Positions 44,560-54,775 of a DNA stretch of 64,000 nucleotides are shown one piece after another (the first letter of the stretch is position 1; each line of letters opens with the position of its first letter). Source of the DNA: Phaffia rhodozyma (Eukaryota; Basidiomycota; Tremellomycetes; Cystofilobasidiales; Mrakiaceae); NCBI GenBank assembly GCA_014706385.1, contig JACGZH010000004.1, positions 1,054,001-1,118,000 of the forward strand, in the 5' to 3' direction. The translations under genes and the position numbers were made by a program. The notes under the pieces were generated by a model. The model had not been told where the DNA came from and ran no database searches. It was given only the letters and a program-made list of their open reading frames with translations.

Positions 44560-47308
44560 TTATTCACGAGACATATCTAGTCCTTCAAAGCTCCTGCTAA
44601 CTATTCGTCTGGTCTTGCGCTGCTGAATTTTGAGATACATATGTCCCAAGCTGAACGAGCTGGAAGCGCAGGCAAAACAGATAATATCCCAAGTGAAAGG
44701 TCAGATTACAATCATGTTTGTTCATCAAATAGCGACAGTGAGAAAAGGCGAGAAGAGACTTACTCTTTGATGAGCATAAGAACCATACCGCCCACCGCGT
44801 TTCTCCACCACACAGGATCTAACCCCTCTCCAGCGTACCCCTTGCCTACGAAAGCGAGGCCGAGGCCAAGTCCGTGACCTAACCCCCCTACCCAATCACT
44901 CCATCCGGATCCGGCCCTTCCACCTAAGCTCAACCCTACAGTTCCGACTCGGGACCGCACACCCAAAAACCTTGCTAACGAAGGGCTGTAATATTGAGCA
45001 ACCCATAGCAGAACATCTCCTGCGCAGGAAGCAAAGATAGGCATGAGCAGAGCGCTGCAAGCCAACCTGGACAACGACGTCCGTCTAATGAACATTGTCT
45101 CAGCTGGAGGCTGGTCTTCTTCGTCGACCAATTCACCGCCGATTGCATCTTCGGCCCCGTTTTCGAAACGAACAGGATCTACGCCTCCAAAAATGTGGGC
45201 GAAGAAAGGATGCAACTCTCTTTCTTCATCGTCACTATCATCCTCTTCATCATCATCATCTTGCGCTTCTTCCTCGCCGAATCCTTGATCAAATTCCTCC
45301 TCGTCGACAACCCCGATGATTTCGTGCTCATTGATGTCTGTCCAATCTGCCGGTGGTTGATCAAGGTGAGGCTCCCCTCCTGATATAGGATCAACAATGG
45401 GCTGATCTATAGGGGTAGGCGCAAGAACGGGTTCTGCATCAACAGGGGCCATCGCTGGTAGCGGAGTGGCAGGATCAGGGACGGGAGCGAAAGCAGGAGC
45501 AGGTAAAGGTAATCGATGGATGATTGTACGTCGATTCCATGGAAGACGTTTGCCTTCCACTACGTATGGATAAAGGAAGCGTTTCAAACCAGCTGTTGAA
45601 GAACAAGAAAAAAATCGTTTCTCAAGATCAATATTGACCTTTGTTTGATGACAGTCCATCGCTGGCAGAGCCAAAGGTTGACTGACCATATGCTAAGTTG
45701 ATCAGAGGAATCATAGCCAACGTTAATCCCGGCCCGGGGGGATATGACCAACCCACAGAGAAGAGCTCTTGAACAGGAGATCGATAGAAGCCTACAGTCG
45801 GAGGGAATGCCCGAGGCCGTGGGAGGAAAAAGAATGGAGCGAGCGCAGTGGTTGTCTCGATCAGTTGAGATCGGGAAAAATTTAAATATTCGGATGCCAT
45901 TGACTGGTTTATCAACATCAAATTGATTGTTCTGTCAGCAAGATATATCCAAGCTGAGGAACGGCTGCATAGTTAACATACGTTGAGGATCAATGCGTAA
46001 GGCTACCAAGATGAGAAGTACTGAATCATCAGCTTCGACTAAGAAGGTAGTGATCAGTTGTAAAAGCGCAACTCACAATTATAGGCAATCCGGTCCAGGC
46101 CCAAAGAGGCCAACCGGCAGGGCCTCTGGCTCCTAGCGCGATCCGTGACACTTCCGGACCGAAGAAGAAGCGGAAGGACGAAAACCCTAGTATAGTCGAA
46201 GTCGTGACCAGCGAAGAAGCTAAGGCTGTACATGTTCAATGATGAGCGATCCATAAGAAACGGACAAAGCATTGGACTATGTAAGAATTTAGATCAAATA
46301 GTCGTTTCAGATGATCAAGCAAGGACACTTACTTCCAACCAAGACTAGAAAGAAGGCGAGGAGGAGAAATGTGTGATGATTTGTCAGAAAGATCTTCGAA
46401 TCTCTATGAGACAAGACGACCAACTCACAATACTTGCAACCTCTCCCTACCAAAGAATCGATCTTGTTGAACACTTGCATTGTCCCGCTCATTGTCTGAC
46501 CAATCAATCCAGTTTGTATCTCTGACGATCAAAAACAATGAAACGAGAGCGAAGCTGACAAGAAAATAGAAATACAAAGAATGAGAACTTACTTCAGCTA
46601 GTACATATGTGGATTTACATTGTGGACAGGTCACCGGGCCTTTGCCGCTTGTACTTGTTTGCTGTTTTGATGCAATCCAGACGAGCAAGCATTGTTCGTG
46701 CGCGAGTAAAGTGCATGAGCTGTTAGGTTTGCGTTCGATGATGATGGCAGTCACAAGAATCGAAAGGGTCATGTTGAGCCTTCTATCGAATGTTGAACAG
46801 AAGAGACCAGAGCACAAAGGGAAGAGACTAACCAGGGATGAACCCACTTCATAGCTGAAGGTTCCGAATCATCCTCCATACAGATCCAACATGTCTGATC
46901 AGATAAGACCAAGATCAAGATAAAAAGACTCCCAGAATTAGCGCTCAAAGAGTATCGTAGAGGATACACACATAGCACACTCAAAAGTACTACATGGAGA
47001 TCATCCTATAAAGTAGACCACACACTTACTTTTCCTTGAATATCATTCACCGTGCGTGGCCTCGTCGAATTAGATGTTGATTCCGCTCGCTCAGTCGTAT
47101 TTGTCTCCGCTGCAGGCCTCGAATACGATCTTGATGGAGATGGTTCTCCAGGCCCGGATTTGACATCCACTAAGGGAGGCATCGAGCCGAGATCATCATC
47201 ATCATCATGACTTAGCGTTTGAGCAAGGTTGGCAGCATCAACATCAGCCGGGTGAGCAAGTGGCGGCTGATCAGCAGGCAGATGGGTGAATAGCTGGGAC
47301 GAATCCAT
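44560..47308 (-). CDS. RING-CH membrane E3 ubiquitin ligase, MARCH5-like
   Basis: The start is ATG 47308 (MDSSQLFTHLPADQ). A disordered N-terminus of about 100 residues precedes a C4HC3 RING-CH domain split by an intron: TCWICMEDDSEPSAMKWVHP, C(S)C, then LLAHEQCLLVWI, and CPQCKSTYVL. These supply CxxC, CxC, HxxC and CxxC. A segment like the MARCH5 juxtamembrane helix follows (TMQVFNKIDSLVGRGCKYC), then hydrophobic stretches. A long acidic cytosolic loop (EEEFDQGFGEEEAQ, DDDDEEDDSDDEER) comes next. The C-terminus has SLARLACSALLMPIF-type sequence and NAVGGMVLMLIK, then a last exon 44560-44659 reading LGHMYLKIQQRKTRRIV. Order and C-terminal motif fit MARCH5/MITOL-type ligases of the mitochondrial or ER membrane. 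The acidic loop is extra. The family call is good; orthology is probable. Confidence 0.84.
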
Positions 47309-47541
47309 ATGGTTTCCGAGCTGATCGGCCTCTCTTTGATAAGACGGCTTGGTTGTTTGAACGTTGGGATGGTCGAAAGATCACGATGACAGAAGTGGAA
47401 GGAAAGTGGAGGAAAGGACGAAAAAGGTTCACTCCCGCTCGTCTCCGAAAGCGGCTTTCTCAAATCTCCAAAGGCGTTCGTTCTTCCTTGCTCTCCCAAC
47501 TCACATACGCACTCGCTCAAGCAACTCGTCGACACCATCAG
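47309..47541. promoter_or_regulatory. Bidirectional promoter between the RING-CH gene and BOL1
   Basis: There are 233 bases between divergent start codons. The open frame that runs upstream of the BolA ATG through this interval has ATGs only out of line with the family start, so it is treated as leader. No TATA box was seen. Confidence 0.5.
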
Positions 47542-48263
47542 ATGATCAACACCCTTCGATTGTCTACTCGGTCTATTCCATCGCCATCAATCTGTTCTTC
47601 TAGGACATTCTCCCGATCCGTATCAAGAGTCATGGCTTCTCCGTCATCACCTCCTCGTCAGCGAGTTTCATTACCCCCGTCCAGCATGGAGGCTTCCATT
47701 CGTGTCAAGGTAGCCATCTCTCTTCTCTTTCTTTGAGGCTCTTTCTATGTTTCTCCGGGTATGTCTGACATGAATACTGAGCAATATCATCTGAGTAATC
47801 GTGATAAGCTGGAGGATATCTTGAAGCCGATCCATCTATCTATTAGAAATGACTCGTCTAAACATTCCCACCATCAACCGATGAAGGTTCCCGGAGCGTA
47901 CACCGTATGTTATTGTTCTTGTCCTTTCTTTATTCCGTTCTTCACCTCCATCTGTCAATACGGTGAAGCTTATCGAAGACACGTCTTGATCTTTTGATGA
48001 AACAGGGAGAAACTCGTATGTTCCGAATATCATTCCCTCTGTCGCAAAAGTTGAAGGAATAACTATACTAAGCCGATCCTATTTTCTCTGCTCCCTGCAA
48101 TCCGTCTTCAGATTTCTTCATTCATGCTGTCTCGGCTGAGTTCAACGGAAAGACTCGAATAGCTCGTCATCGACTCGTCAACAACGCACTGGTGGATGAA
48201 TTCGCTCGGGGGTTACACGCACTCAGCTTAAAATTGGAGACGGAGGATGAATCGACTCATTGA
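47542..48263 (+). CDS. BOL1: Mitochondrial BolA-like protein
   Basis: BolA proteins work with monothiol glutaredoxins in [4Fe-4S] cluster supply to mitochondrial enzymes. Four exons (47542-47709, 47809-47904, 48006-48015, 48112-48263) join in phase to 141 residues. The chosen start gives MINTLRLSTRSIPSPS followed by SRTFSRSVSRV, a Ser/Arg-rich amphipathic presequence, which supports mitochondrial import. The BolA fold follows: LEDILKPIHLSIRNDSSKHS, HHQPMK, then GETHFFIHAVSAEFNGKTR, ARHRLVNNAL and FARGLHALSLK. The His and GETHF positions match the BolA1 group rather than BolA2. The third exon is only 10 nt and carries GET plus one base. An ATG further upstream (47391) would add a long N-terminal stretch and is less likely. 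Confidence 0.92.
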
Positions 48264-48548
48264 TCATATATAGAGGGGTTAAAAGAGCGCTATCATCAGA
48301 GTAGACATCATGTAGTTCAATATGATCAATGTTGTGCTTCAAGATACCATCTACCGTCCTTTCATTTGAGTCTTCTCTGATCAAGAGTTTGTTGAAGCGT
48401 ACGTCAATTGATGGTATCCGATAGGTCGGCGCGGCTTCGATGGACTCTGATGGAAAAGTAGTCCCCAATTTATCATCTGTGATGTACAACACGTCCATCT
48501 CCCACTCCATCAGTAAACATAAGCACAAACACATATATAGTCCTTTGA

Positions 48549-49219
48549 ATGGAGAGCAAACTTCCTTCTGAAACACACACACGAACAAATGAGCATGGAG
48601 ATGTGATAATTCTCACTTCGGAACCTCTAGATGAGCGAAATTTGATCGAATCGGTAAAGTCATCAAAAGCTGGAGCTGTATGCACTTTCATCGGGACGAC
48701 CAGAGACAACTTTGAAGGTTCATCTCCTCTTCGTTATCAATGTTACCACATGCTCTTCTTGATTGATTGATCTTACCACGTTCTTTAGACAAACTAGTCT
48801 CACATCTATCGTACACGACCTACGCTCCTCTCGCTCTCAAGACATTGCTCTCTATTCTTTCCGAGGTCCACTCTGTGCCCTGTCCGTCTCTCTATGGAAA
48901 CTCACACGAACTTTCACCTGGCCCTTCAGCAAAGATTCATCGAATATCGGTTGCTCATCGACTCCGAGCCGTTCCTATGGGTGAAACGTCGATCGTGATC
49001 GCTGTATCGAGTAGTCACCGACGGGAAGGATTCGATGTGTGTGAGTGGGTATTGGAGCAGATTAAACGACGAGTACAAATATGGAAGAAAGAGGTCTATG
49101 TCAACGGACAGACTCTCGATGAAGCTCTGTCGACTCCTCTGCTCTCGTCTGTGCCATCATCTGAACCACCATCTTTATCAGTCTGGAAGGAGAACTTTCC
49201 AGAGGGCCGATGGGAATGA
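48549..49219 (+). CDS. MOCS2B: Molybdopterin synthase large (catalytic) subunit, MoaE family
   Basis: It converts precursor Z to molybdopterin with sulfur from the thiocarboxylated small subunit. Two exons (48549-48717, 48789-49219) join in phase to 199 residues, close to eukaryotic MOCS2B. Motifs read AGAVCTFIGTTRDNFEDK, then LSYTTYAPLALKTLLSI. KIHRISVAHRLRAVPMGETS and IVIAVSSSHRREGFDV follow, with IWKKEVYVNGQ at the active-site lysine segment. The C-terminal tail (SSVPSSEPPSLSVWKENFPE) is longer than bacterial MoaE. A molybdopterin route implies a molybdoenzyme such as xanthine dehydrogenase, nitrate reductase or sulfite oxidase in this organism. The gene follows BOL1 by 285 bases and precedes the ureidoglycolate lyase gene by 310 bases in the same direction. 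Confidence 0.93.
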
Positions 49220-49529
49220 ATGATCAGAGTCCGGCCGGGAACCGGGCCGGGACAACCGCGGTCGAGAGATAAAACAGACAGAGTTCTCTTCGTTGCTCGC
49301 TCACCTTCGATAACCGGGAGTTCTTGTTTTCTCCGTTCTCTCATTGACTGTATGGAAACCCGCTTCCAGATAAGCTCTATATGTTGGCGTTCTTGGTTCT
49401 CTTCTGCTGAGTGTATCATATAAGGAGATCGTTCTTTCCCGTTTCTTCGACTGACCCCGTCGTTGTCTCTGACTTACAATTCACACTTACTGCTGGTCTT
49501 CCTGATTCTTTCCTTCTTGTGTTCCCATC

Positions 49530-50609
49530 ATGCCCATCAACAACACCGTTCCACTGCTGATTGCTCAACCTATGACGTACGAGTTAATTGAGCCATATGG
49601 AAATTGTGCGTCTCTGCAGAGCTATCTTAGACTCTGCACAGCTCACACTGACTTATCGTTCTATTCGGCATCTGCGCTACGAGCGATGTAGTGATTCAAG
49701 GATCCTGGGATCCATCCACTATGCCAGCTAGGATTAAGACTAACGTTGTGTAGGTCTTATTTCATTGCACAACTGTGATCATTTCTTGGACGATATTCGA
49801 TCTCTTGACGTTTCTCTTGAGGCGTTCACAACGGGTTTTACCAGACCAAATCCTCAAACGGCTTACAAGTACAACAGACAGGCACCAATCATCTCTAGTT
49901 TCGTCCGCTTCACGAAATTACATTCCCCGCATGGTCTTGCACTCGGCTGACGTATCTAATTATCAAACTAATTTTACAGCCTACCCCGCTACATCAAATG
50001 CCCACACGGCCATTGCTATCTACAGAGCCACACCACCTACCGGCATCAACCTCGCTCGGGGGCTCTCATTCGACCTCCGAATGTTTGAACGACACTCTTT
50101 TTCTTCTCAAGCGTTCCTACCTCTAGCCAGAGGCACAGGATCAGATAGCGTAGGTGAAAGTGAAGGAGGAATGGTCGTCATCGTTGCCCTCAATGGATCA
50201 GGTTTGTCGCTCATTGATTTGAGAGCGACGTCTTGTCTGCTTCATCGAGCCTAACCAGTGATATTTTCGAATGGGCTTACAGATGATAAGCCAGATATGT
50301 CTACACTAAAGGCGTTTCTGCTGGAGCCATGGCAGGGAATTTCTTATAACGCCGGCGTAAGCCCTTGTTTTAGTCGTACTTGAAAGCTCAACGGCATCCA
50401 ATCTCTGACCCTCCTTTCCTTTTTTGGTCTTCTAGGTTTGGCACCATTCCGTGCTAACGCTATCTCCAGTCGATTACGCCTGTGTCGATACTCAAATCAC
50501 TCAAGATTCATCCCTCAAAGCAGACTGCGAGGCACTGCGTCGAGGGACAGATGTCGCTCCGTGGGCAAAAGTTTATCTTCCATTGCGCGGTGAAGAAATC
50601 ACCGTTTAG
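49530..50609 (+). CDS. DAL3: Ureidoglycolate lyase (allantoin/ureide catabolism)
   Basis: It splits ureidoglycolate into glyoxylate and urea, the last ureide step in purine use. Six exons (49530-49605, 49692-49749, 49845-49897, 49980-50201, 50283-50356, 50436-50609) join in phase to 218 residues, close to yeast Dal3 (195). The N-terminus TYELIEPYGNLIQGSWDPST is followed by TAYKYNRQAPI. RGLSFDLRMFERHSFSSQAF, then LPLAR, GGMVVIVALNGS, TLKAFLLEPWQGISYNAGVW, HHSVLTLSPVDYACVD, and a C-terminus ending LPLRGEEITV all fit the family. The cupin-like core with QGISYNAGVWHH is the active-site part. One donor is non-standard (GTTTCG at 49898), chosen because it alone keeps phase. Confidence 0.9.
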
Positions 50610-51512
50610 GATTTCTGAATCAAGTCTTTTTCTTTGTTTATCTTCTTACCGAGTTGAGTTTCTGTCTTGTTGTATCAATATGTACATGCGTGAATATATG
50701 TCATATTATAATCTCAACAGAATGGATCTCGAGGCCAAAAAAATCGCTGGCGAAGGGCAACATTGACTAAGAATATTTACCCCTCGTACAATGACAATCT
50801 ATACATCAGTCGACCTGCTGAGATCTGTCGGTTCTATGCTCTGAGGGAAGTAAGATGGGTGGCCATCAATCTTGAAAACAGCGTCACCGATGATCGATCT
50901 TCACAATGAAATCCAATCCAGACGTCACTGGACAAGCCGCTGTCTTGATCAAATCTTTTTGAAGCCCTCTCAAGAGAGAGGCAGACATCAAGATAGATTT
51001 ACGCATAAGTGGACCTCCTTCGGGGACGTAGCTCGTGTAAGCTGCGTAGATCTAGTTTCGTCGAGCTGGAAATGATCTGCTTAAGAGGTTTTTTTGATCG
51101 AATGAATAAAGTAGATAGACAAGACGGACAAGAAACAAAGAAGGGAGGAGAAGAAGAAAGAAGATAATATAAAACAGAAAAATCAAATTATAAATCGAGT
51201 AAGATGAACTTGATAAGATGAGAGCAAGAAACGAGGAAGTAAGCAAGTGAGCACGTAGAGGTTTGATTTGGGAGGATGTGTACTGTCAATTTTGTGTGTG
51301 CGAGAAAGTCACAAGGCGTGGAAGATTGTACAACGTGCGTGGAGAGAAGAGAGAGAGGACAAGATGAAAGAGATGTCGGTTCATTTCCTCTTTAATTGAA
51401 ACCGAAAGAAAAAAAAAGATTCGTATGCTTTGAGAGCTCGAGATATGTATGTAAAAGAGAGAAAGAGATCTTGCTGCTTTTGGCTACAACCGCAAGAGAA
51501 TGAATCAGGAAA
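50610..51512. other. Convergent 3' intergenic region
   Basis: About 900 bases lie between the DAL3 stop and the PP6 stop. The right half is purine-rich on the plus strand (51080-51420). Open frames such as 50482-50766 are read-through or shadow frames of the final DAL3 exon or have no domain. No gene was recognised. Confidence 0.55.
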
Positions 51513-53868
51513 TCATACGAAGTACGATGGCACTCCCTGTAGCACGAAACAAGGGTTAGAATCGATGATAATAATATACAGCAAAAAATGTCAGAAAGGT
51601 TTAAAAAACCAAAAGGAAGAAGGAAAGCCGGTAAGAGAGGCAAGACTCATAACTAACCTGTCTTCGGCTAGCCGGGTTTCTCTCATCTGTCTCGTTCTCT
51701 GGAGCAGCTTCGAATGTCTTGAATGAAGTCGAACCCGCATCGCCTACTTCCATTATTGATGCCAGGTTTCCGCATCGGTAACAGTAACTAGATCAGTACA
51801 CAAGCAATCGTCATTGTTAGCTGAAGTCGTTCTACAGTTTGTATAGTTTTGAGATTTGCGAGAGTATTGACACAGTTCTCACTTTGGTGCACTCCAAACG
51901 GTGACGAGCTGGTTATCAAACATATGCTTGTAACCCTCCTGGACAAGCTGATGGGCTCGGGCAATTAAGCTGAGGCCATTCAGATGGTTGAACTGGGTGT
52001 GAAAGCCGAAAGAAACAATCGCGAATTAGAAATTCGTAGATCCTCAACGGGATGTCAAACAGCTTATGTAGACAAAGTCATAGAACGTACTTCGTGGGTG
52101 ACCTTCGCCCCAAACAACTACGTGACAATGTTTTTGAGTTCACACACAATGAGCTTTAAACGATAGGTCCAGAGCAATCGATGACAGTAAGAAAAGAGAG
52201 GATAAAAAAGAAGGAAACAACTAACCCAACCTGCCCCACGTGGACTGACGGCCCAAGTATCGACATCGTCCTGTGGATTCGGGATCGAGAAATCAGACAC
52301 AAGAAGGAAAAGAAAATACGGGTTGTGAAAGTGGAGAAGACAGAGAAAACATACCGGATCAGACCACATCACGTCGCAAAACGCGCCCTCATGCGGAATC
52401 TCCTGCGCTCGGGCGATTGTCCTGATCTGATCAATCGTTCTGATATCAGGGGAAAGACCACCATGCACACACAAGATCTGTCCATCAATCACCTATAAAC
52501 CATCCATAGCCCAAGCGAGCCCATCCGAGATATTAGCGAAGAGAGCAGAACGATTTCACAGAGAATACGGGGGGAGACAGGTCGATATAAGGACCAGAGG
52601 TTTTGTACGCAATGGATACAGAAGAGAAGATAAAATGGTGAAGGACGAACGGCTCCTAACGGAAGATGATCAAACACCTGACAACACGCTTTCCACACGC
52701 TGGCATTTCCGTATTTTTGTTGACACTCGTCATAGAACCCATAGACCTGGTTTGTGCAGAGTGAGAAGGGATAAATCAGAATTCAAGATATTGGACTGAA
52801 TTAGGCCTCTCCCGAACGGATGTGAGTAACAAGAGCAAGAAGGATAGAGAAAGTCGATACCTGAGTAATCTGTCTTGACTCATGATTTCCTCTTAATAGA
52901 GTTACTTTATTCGGATACCTGTCCATTCGTGTACAGGATAGGCACAAAGGTTTATAACAAACAGCGAATGAAGAAGAAATGTCGTAAGTCCAGCTGCACA
53001 AAACACAATGCTCCCAAAAGATGCACATGAGCAGGAACGACATGACATAGAGCGAACCTGGCTTTGAGAGCTAGTAAGAGGGAGAGAGTCTCCAACGAGC
53101 TAATTGATCATGACGGCAATTTCAGTAAGTCCGCTTGGACAGCTATAGAGCCGTGATGAAAACTCAAATAAGGGAGAAAGAGACGTGACTTACTATAAAC
53201 CTCGATCGACAAAGTCGCCTATAATGTTCGTTCCCCCCCATTCAGATCCAATAAGCAAGTGAAACACACGAACAGTATAGAAAAGAAACAACCAAAGGAA
53301 CGCATCATATGAGCAGTTATGAGTAAGTCGACCCATTGGAAGGTGCGAATAGACTAGAAGAAGGAAACGTACCCATGAAAACATAACCTCTGCCGCCCTC
53401 ATCGTCACCTACCATTCCGCCTTGTCTGAGAAGTTCGATGACATCCCAAAATTGACCATGAATATCTCCACAAACGGTCACAGGGGATGAGACCGGCTGA
53501 ACGTTAGATTCCTCGAGAAGGATTGATCTGACACGGAGGCAGAGCTGTTTGATAGTATGTTCCGGCAGGTGCTGAGAGGAAAGAAGGAAGCGACAGGTCC
53601 AGAGCCACAGATGAGGATTTGTAAGGTTGAGCGGATCAGGAAAGACAAAACAAATTGACACGAAAGACTGACCTTGCACTTCAACAAGTGAGATATTAAC
53701 TGATGCGAGTTAAGGGACCAGGCAGGCAAAGAATGAGCAACGATTGATACAGAAAGTCCGACTGACCGACCGACCAATCATCCTCATAGCAACGTCGGTA
53801 GCTCGGACAGAGAGAACTGATCAGAAAGAGAGACGAACCGGGTCATCTGATTCGATCTTTTCCGACAT
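51513..53868 (-). CDS. SIT4: Serine/threonine phosphatase PP6/Sit4 catalytic subunit
   Basis: This is a PP2A-like phosphatase of the PP6 branch, acting in G1 progression and TOR signalling. The first exon 53839-53868 ([10 protein letters not shown]) joins a 27-nt exon 53673-53699 (LISHLLKCK), then [20 protein letters not shown] and [20 protein letters not shown]. Metal and catalytic motifs are intact: [36 protein letters not shown], and [20 protein letters not shown]. Next come [35 protein letters not shown] and [13 protein letters not shown], and [26 protein letters not shown] and ESNVQP place it with PP6/Sit4 rather than PP2A or PP4. The last exon (51513-51536) encodes GVPSYFV and a stop, so the family's final Leu is Val here. 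Confidence 0.95.
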
Positions 53869-54775
53869 GACGAATGTGGTAAAGCGTTATGGTTGACCAA
53901 GGAATATGGATGAGACGAATGATGCCAGAGCGGGATGATAATTAAGGAAGTGATGTGAGTGAGGTAAGCATTTGGTCTGTCGCCTCGATCGGAACCGAAT
54001 ACCAATCTACACCAAGATCGCTTCTTTCGGTTCTCTACTGTTTCTTCAGCTTCATGTGTTCTACACGTTTCTCTAGCACCATTGATGTACAGTTGTGTTG
54101 TTTCCAAGAGACAATAAAGGGACAAGCATCCATCAATCAAAATGATAACAAGGACAACTAGGGTACAGAAGACAAAGTACAAGATGGTATGTACGGCCAG
54201 AATGCAAAGCAAAAAGAAAACATATAAACTACATCCTTCCCCAAATTTAGAAGGGGGTCAGACCGGTTATCCAGAGCGGGCCTGTTGTATGTAACAAGAT
54301 ATGGTTTGAAGCCGCCCGCCCGAGTTCATCGCTTCAATCTCTCTCACCACCCCAAACCCGAATCCCAACGAGGGGTTTCAAGGGTCTAGAGCGGGAAAGA
54401 GGCGAGGCGGGATCATCTCGTTGCTCCGTGGATATTGTCATCAGATGTCTCAAAAAGACTAGATGGAAAACCGATGAGAAACGTTAGGAATCATTACTGC
54501 AAAGAAGCCGAAGGATGGGTATGGAAGAGGAGCTTACGAGGAAGGATAAAGAAAAGAAGCAGAAAGAAAGACCAAGACAAGCACAAATTTATAGGTGCAC
54601 CTGAGAGGGATTTCACACGTGACCAGCTATGGCTGTGGCTTCGAGTGGCAAGCTACTCTGACGCGTCATCTAATAGCGTTTCAAACGCGTCCGGAGAGCC
54701 GCGTCAGGATAGAATATACAACCAATCTTTCGCCTGTGATCTCATCAAACGCTCTGAATAGTATCAACACGAACG
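53869..54775. promoter_or_regulatory. Divergent region upstream of SIT4 and MCM10
   Basis: About 900 bases lie between divergent genes. Words containing ACGCGT or CGCGTC appear at 54661-54710 (GACGCGTCATC, AAACGCGTCCGG, GCCGCGTCAGG), within 120 bases of the MCM10 start. ACGCGT is the MCB core used for G1/S transcription of replication genes, which suits MCM10. The frame at 54435-54761 has no known domain and is not called. Confidence 0.55.

Noticed and set aside
47353..47541. N-terminal extension of the BolA gene into an upstream open frame
   Set aside because: The Ser/Arg-rich presequence begins at the ATG at 47542. The upstream part lies in the short divergent spacer and has no family support.
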